Source of the DNA: Bacillota bacterium | Lineage (GTDB): Bacteria > Bacillota > Clostridia > Christensenellales > UMGS416 | Length of the DNA: 58,828 bases | Direction: 5' to 3' | Assembly: GCA_023428265.1 (NCBI GenBank) | Contig: JAEYYW010000090.1 | Span: forward strand, 1-58,828 | Shown here: one piece after another, positions 56,539 through 58,828 of the stretch | Position numbering within the stretch: the stretch's first letter is position 1 | Layout: each line of letters starts with the position of its first letter | Program-made: the position numbers and the translations under genes | The notes under the pieces: model-generated | Database searches by the model: none | What the model saw: only the letters and a program-made list of their open reading frames with translations | What the model was told of the DNA's origin: nothing

Positions 56539-58776
56539 ATGCCATTGAGCAGCGCAACCACCCAAAGGGTCGACGCCATTTTTGAAAAGGCGCAGGCCGA
56601 CGGCAGAAGCACGCTTCACGAGCACGAGGTCTACAGCCTGCTGGAGGCCATCGGTCTTTTCGTGCCCAAGCATGTGTTCATCCGCGACATCAACGATGTG
56701 AATCAATCGCTGCTGGGCCGATTTTCCGGCGGGGCGCTGATTGTGAAAACCGTGTCACGCAGCCTGGCCCACAACCAGCGTTACGGCGGCGTGAAAAAGG
56801 TGACCAACCTGGACCCTCTGTTTGTGCGCTATGTGATGAACAACATGCGCGAAGAGGTGCTTTCCCATTTCCCAGAGGGCAGCAAGCCCGTCATCGACGG
56901 GTTCCTGATCGTGGAATTCGTGCAGTTCACGCAGGCGCTGGGCAACGAGATCATGCTGGGCCTGAAGTCTGACCCGGCTTTCGGCCCTGTGCTCACGCTG
57001 ACCAAAGGCGGCGACGACGCGGAGTTTTTCGCCAAGTATTATGACCCTGCCAACCTGATGCTGGCGCCGGTGAGCTACCCGGATGCGCAGTCGCTCACCC
57101 ACTCGCTCAAGATCCGCCACAAGTTTGAGGAGATGGGCCACCCGGAATATCTGGATATGATGGCCCGGGCCCTGAGCGCCGTGAGCGAGCTGGGCTATTG
57201 CTACTCCTTCCTGTCGCCCAAGAAGCCCCGCTTTCATCTGGATGTGATGGACCTGAACCCGCTGGTGTTTTCAGAAGATGGCCGCTTTCTCGCGGTGGAT
57301 GGATACGCCGAGTTTCAGTGCGCCGAAGACAGCGCCCTCACTGCCCGCACGCCGGACGCCGGCAACCTGAACGGCTTTTTTGAGCCGAAAGGCGTGGCGA
57401 TCCTGGGTGTTTCCACCGACCTCAACAAATACAGCATGGCCCGCATCATCGCGTCGCTGTGCCATGAGCTGGGCCGCAAGGACCTCTACCTTGTGAACCC
57501 CAAGGGCGGCCAGACCGAGCTGAACGGCGTGACCTATCCGCTTTACAGAAGCCTGGATGAAATCCCCCATCCCTATGACCTGGTGGTCTATTCCGCCCCG
57601 GCCAAATACACGCTGGATTTCATCAAGACACTGCCGGAAGACAAGGCCGCGGTCATCATTTCCGGCATCCCCGCTGACATCAGGTACAATGAGTTTGCCC
57701 AGGCTGTCACAGCCAACAAGCCCAAGGGTGCCCGCCTCATCGGGCCCAATTGCATGGGCGTGTTTTACGCACCCACTTGCGACAACCCCGGTGTGAATAC
57801 ACTGTTTATTGAGGAAAAGCGGCTGCACATCGCCTGGGGGCCGGAGAGCAACTGCGCGCTGTTTACCCAGAGCGGCGCCATGGGCGTGACCAGCATCGAG
57901 CGGGCGCAGTATTCCCGCATCTTCCGCACGATCGTGAGCTTCGGAAACAAAGTGGATGTGAACGTGCCCGACCTCATCAGCCATTTTGAATGCGACCCCA
58001 ACGTGGACGTGATGGCGATGTATATGGAGGGCATCAACGCCGGTGAAGGCCGCCAGTTCTTTGACGTAGCCTCCAAATCCACAAAGCCGATCCTGGTCTA
58101 CAAGTCCGGCAGGACGGAGGCCGGCATGAAGGCCGCCATTTCGCACACGGCCTCGATGTCCGGCAGCTATGACGTGTTCCGAGCCGCTTGCGAGCAGGCC
58201 GGATGTGTGCTGCTGGAGGAGCTGGATGACTTCTACAATTCGATGAAATCCTTCTCCCTGCTGCACAAGTCCAAGCCAAATGGCCGCAGGGTGGCCGGCG
58301 TGGTGAACGCCGGGTTGGACGCCACAATGGGCGCGGACCTGCTGAATTGCCTGACGCAAGCCACGCTGCAGCCGGAGACGGCGGAGGAGCTCAAAAAGCT
58401 CAACGTGCACGGGCTGGTGGATACCAACACGTCCTTTTTGGATCTCACGCCGATGACCAACGACACGCTCTATGTGCAGTTCATCGAGGCTGTGCTCAAG
58501 GACCCCGGTGTGGACTGCCTGTTTGTGGCCATTGTGCCGCACATCGAAAACCTGAAAACCCTGAATGACAACTGCCTGGATGAAGACGCCCTCGCGCCGC
58601 TGCTGGTGCAGGTCGCTCGCAAATATCACAAGCCCATCGTGGTCTCCGTGAACGCCGGGCAGCACTACCAGCGCATGGTGCAGCACCTGGAGGAAAACGG
58701 ACTGCCGGTCTATTCCGACATCCGCTCGGCCATCCGGAGTCTGGACAGGTTTGTGGCGTATTGGACGAGGGGGTAA
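56539..58776 (+). CDS. Acyl-CoA synthetase (ADP-forming) family protein
   Basis: A 745-residue protein with domain order ATP-grasp (residues about 15-235), CoA-binding Rossmann domain (from GFFEPKGVAILGVSTD near 277), and succinyl-CoA-ligase-like domains (IGPNCMGVF, FTQSGAMGVTS). The phospho-acceptor histidine is conserved in AAISHTASMSGS. Such enzymes turn acyl-CoA, ADP and phosphate into acid, CoA and ATP, or are relatives such as protein lysine acetyltransferases without the GNAT part. The N-terminal ATP-grasp is divergent (VKTVSRSLAHNQRYGGVKKV). GGAGG lies eight bases before the ATG. Confidence 0.85.
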   Translation: MPLSSATTQRVDAIFEKAQADGRSTLHEHEVYSLLEAIGLFVPKHVFIRDINDVNQSLLGRFSGGALIVKTVSRSLAHNQRYGGVKKVTNLDPLFVRYVMNNMREEVLSHFPEGSKPVIDGFLIVEFVQFTQALGNEIMLGLKSDPAFGPVLTLTKGGDDAEFFAKYYDPANLMLAPVSYPDAQSLTHSLKIRHKFEEMGHPEYLDMMARALSAVSELGYCYSFLSPKKPRFHLDVMDLNPLVFSEDGRFLAVDGYAEFQCAEDSALTARTPDAGNLNGFFEPKGVAILGVSTDLNKYSMARIIASLCHELGRKDLYLVNPKGGQTELNGVTYPLYRSLDEIPHPYDLVVYSAPAKYTLDFIKTLPEDKAAVIISGIPADIRYNEFAQAVTANKPKGARLIGPNCMGVFYAPTCDNPGVNTLFIEEKRLHIAWGPESNCALFTQSGAMGVTSIERAQYSRIFRTIVSFGNKVDVNVPDLISHFECDPNVDVMAMYMEGINAGEGRQFFDVASKSTKPILVYKSGRTEAGMKAAISHTASMSGSYDVFRAACEQAGCVLLEELDDFYNSMKSFSLLHKSKPNGRRVAGVVNAGLDATMGADLLNCLTQATLQPETAEELKKLNVHGLVDTNTSFLDLTPMTNDTLYVQFIEAVLKDPGVDCLFVAIVPHIENLKTLNDNCLDEDALAPLLVQVARKYHKPIVVSVNAGQHYQRMVQHLEENGLPVYSDIRSAIRSLDRFVAYWTRG

Positions 58777-58815
58777 CCCCCCGTCCATCCGGCACGGCCG
58801 CGGCGGGCTCTTTTT
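58763..58815 (+). terminator. Possible terminator after the CoA-ligase gene
   Basis: A 10-bp G/C hairpin (58763-58786) spans the stop codon, with TAA in the loop; a T-run TTTTT follows only at 58811-58815 after another GC-rich stretch. The exact stem used is unclear. Confidence 0.35.
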
Positions 58816-58828
58816 GTGAAGCACAACA

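Noticed and set aside
57271..58824. 517-codon minus-strand frame opposite the CoA-ligase gene
   Set aside because: Composition typical of an antisense shadow, and the plus strand has conserved CoA-binding and phospho-histidine motifs throughout.

Overview
The window looks like a chromosomal segment of a GC-rich member of the Clostridia (Bacillota). The evidence is the Gram-positive S10-spc-alpha ribosomal order with map, a KOW protein and infA between adk and rpmJ; zinc forms of S4, S14, L36 and adenylate kinase; strong AGGAGG ribosome binding sites; TTG and GTG starts; an FMN riboswitch in front of ribU; and an EcfA1-EcfA2-EcfT module. An uncultured gut-type order such as Christensenellales or Oscillospirales is my guess; the sequence alone does not prove it.

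Layout. 1-4080: an SGNH hydrolase, a divergent creatininase-like enzyme and a secreted peptidoglycan-binding repeat protein, separated by dispersed palindromic repeat elements. 4079-7462: the NAD synthesis operon nadA-nadB-nadC. 7548-10357: a small conserved hypothetical and the hflK-hflC pair. 10472-16428: a complete oligopeptide ABC transporter operon, oppA-B-C-D-F. 16615-21772: a probable five-gene unit reading GNAT-GNAT fusion, PlsC-like protein, two CPBP proteases, proA, with a leaderless-looking start. 21839-26674: ecfA1-ecfA2-ecfT, a DUF218 protein, an orphan Imm53 immunity protein, truA and a zinc-ribbon membrane protein. 26716-31756: accessory genes, namely a five-gene TetR/amidohydrolase operon, an SGNH hydrolase behind palindromic operators, a broken AraC-GyrI regulator and a small basic protein. 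31772-47617: the uninterrupted ribosomal superoperon from rpsJ to rplQ, with secY, adk, map, infA and rpoA, read on the minus strand from one strong promoter. 47832-51120: an unknown gene, then FMN riboswitch, ribU, tsaE, tsaB, rimI. 51271-58828: an FAD oxidoreductase, a membrane M1 peptidase with an M23/LysM/G5 endopeptidase, and a Fur-family regulator with an acyl-CoA synthetase (ADP-forming) type protein.

How the parts connect. RibU is an ECF substrate-binding subunit that needs an EcfA-EcfA-EcfT engine, and one is encoded 22 kb away. The usual Firmicute order rplQ-ecfA1-ecfA2-ecfT-truA is recognisable but has been opened twice: about 5 kb of accessory genes between rplQ and ecfA1, and two genes between ecfT and truA. 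No IS element, prophage, CRISPR array, tRNA or rRNA gene was recognised.

The most interesting material is in the accessory insertions: the overlapping TetR / ArsR-C-terminal-only / CMD / zinc-ribbon / amidohydrolase operon, the in-frame deletion in the AraC-GyrI gene, the orphan Imm53 gene, and the placement of essential t6A genes directly behind a riboswitch-controlled riboflavin transporter gene.
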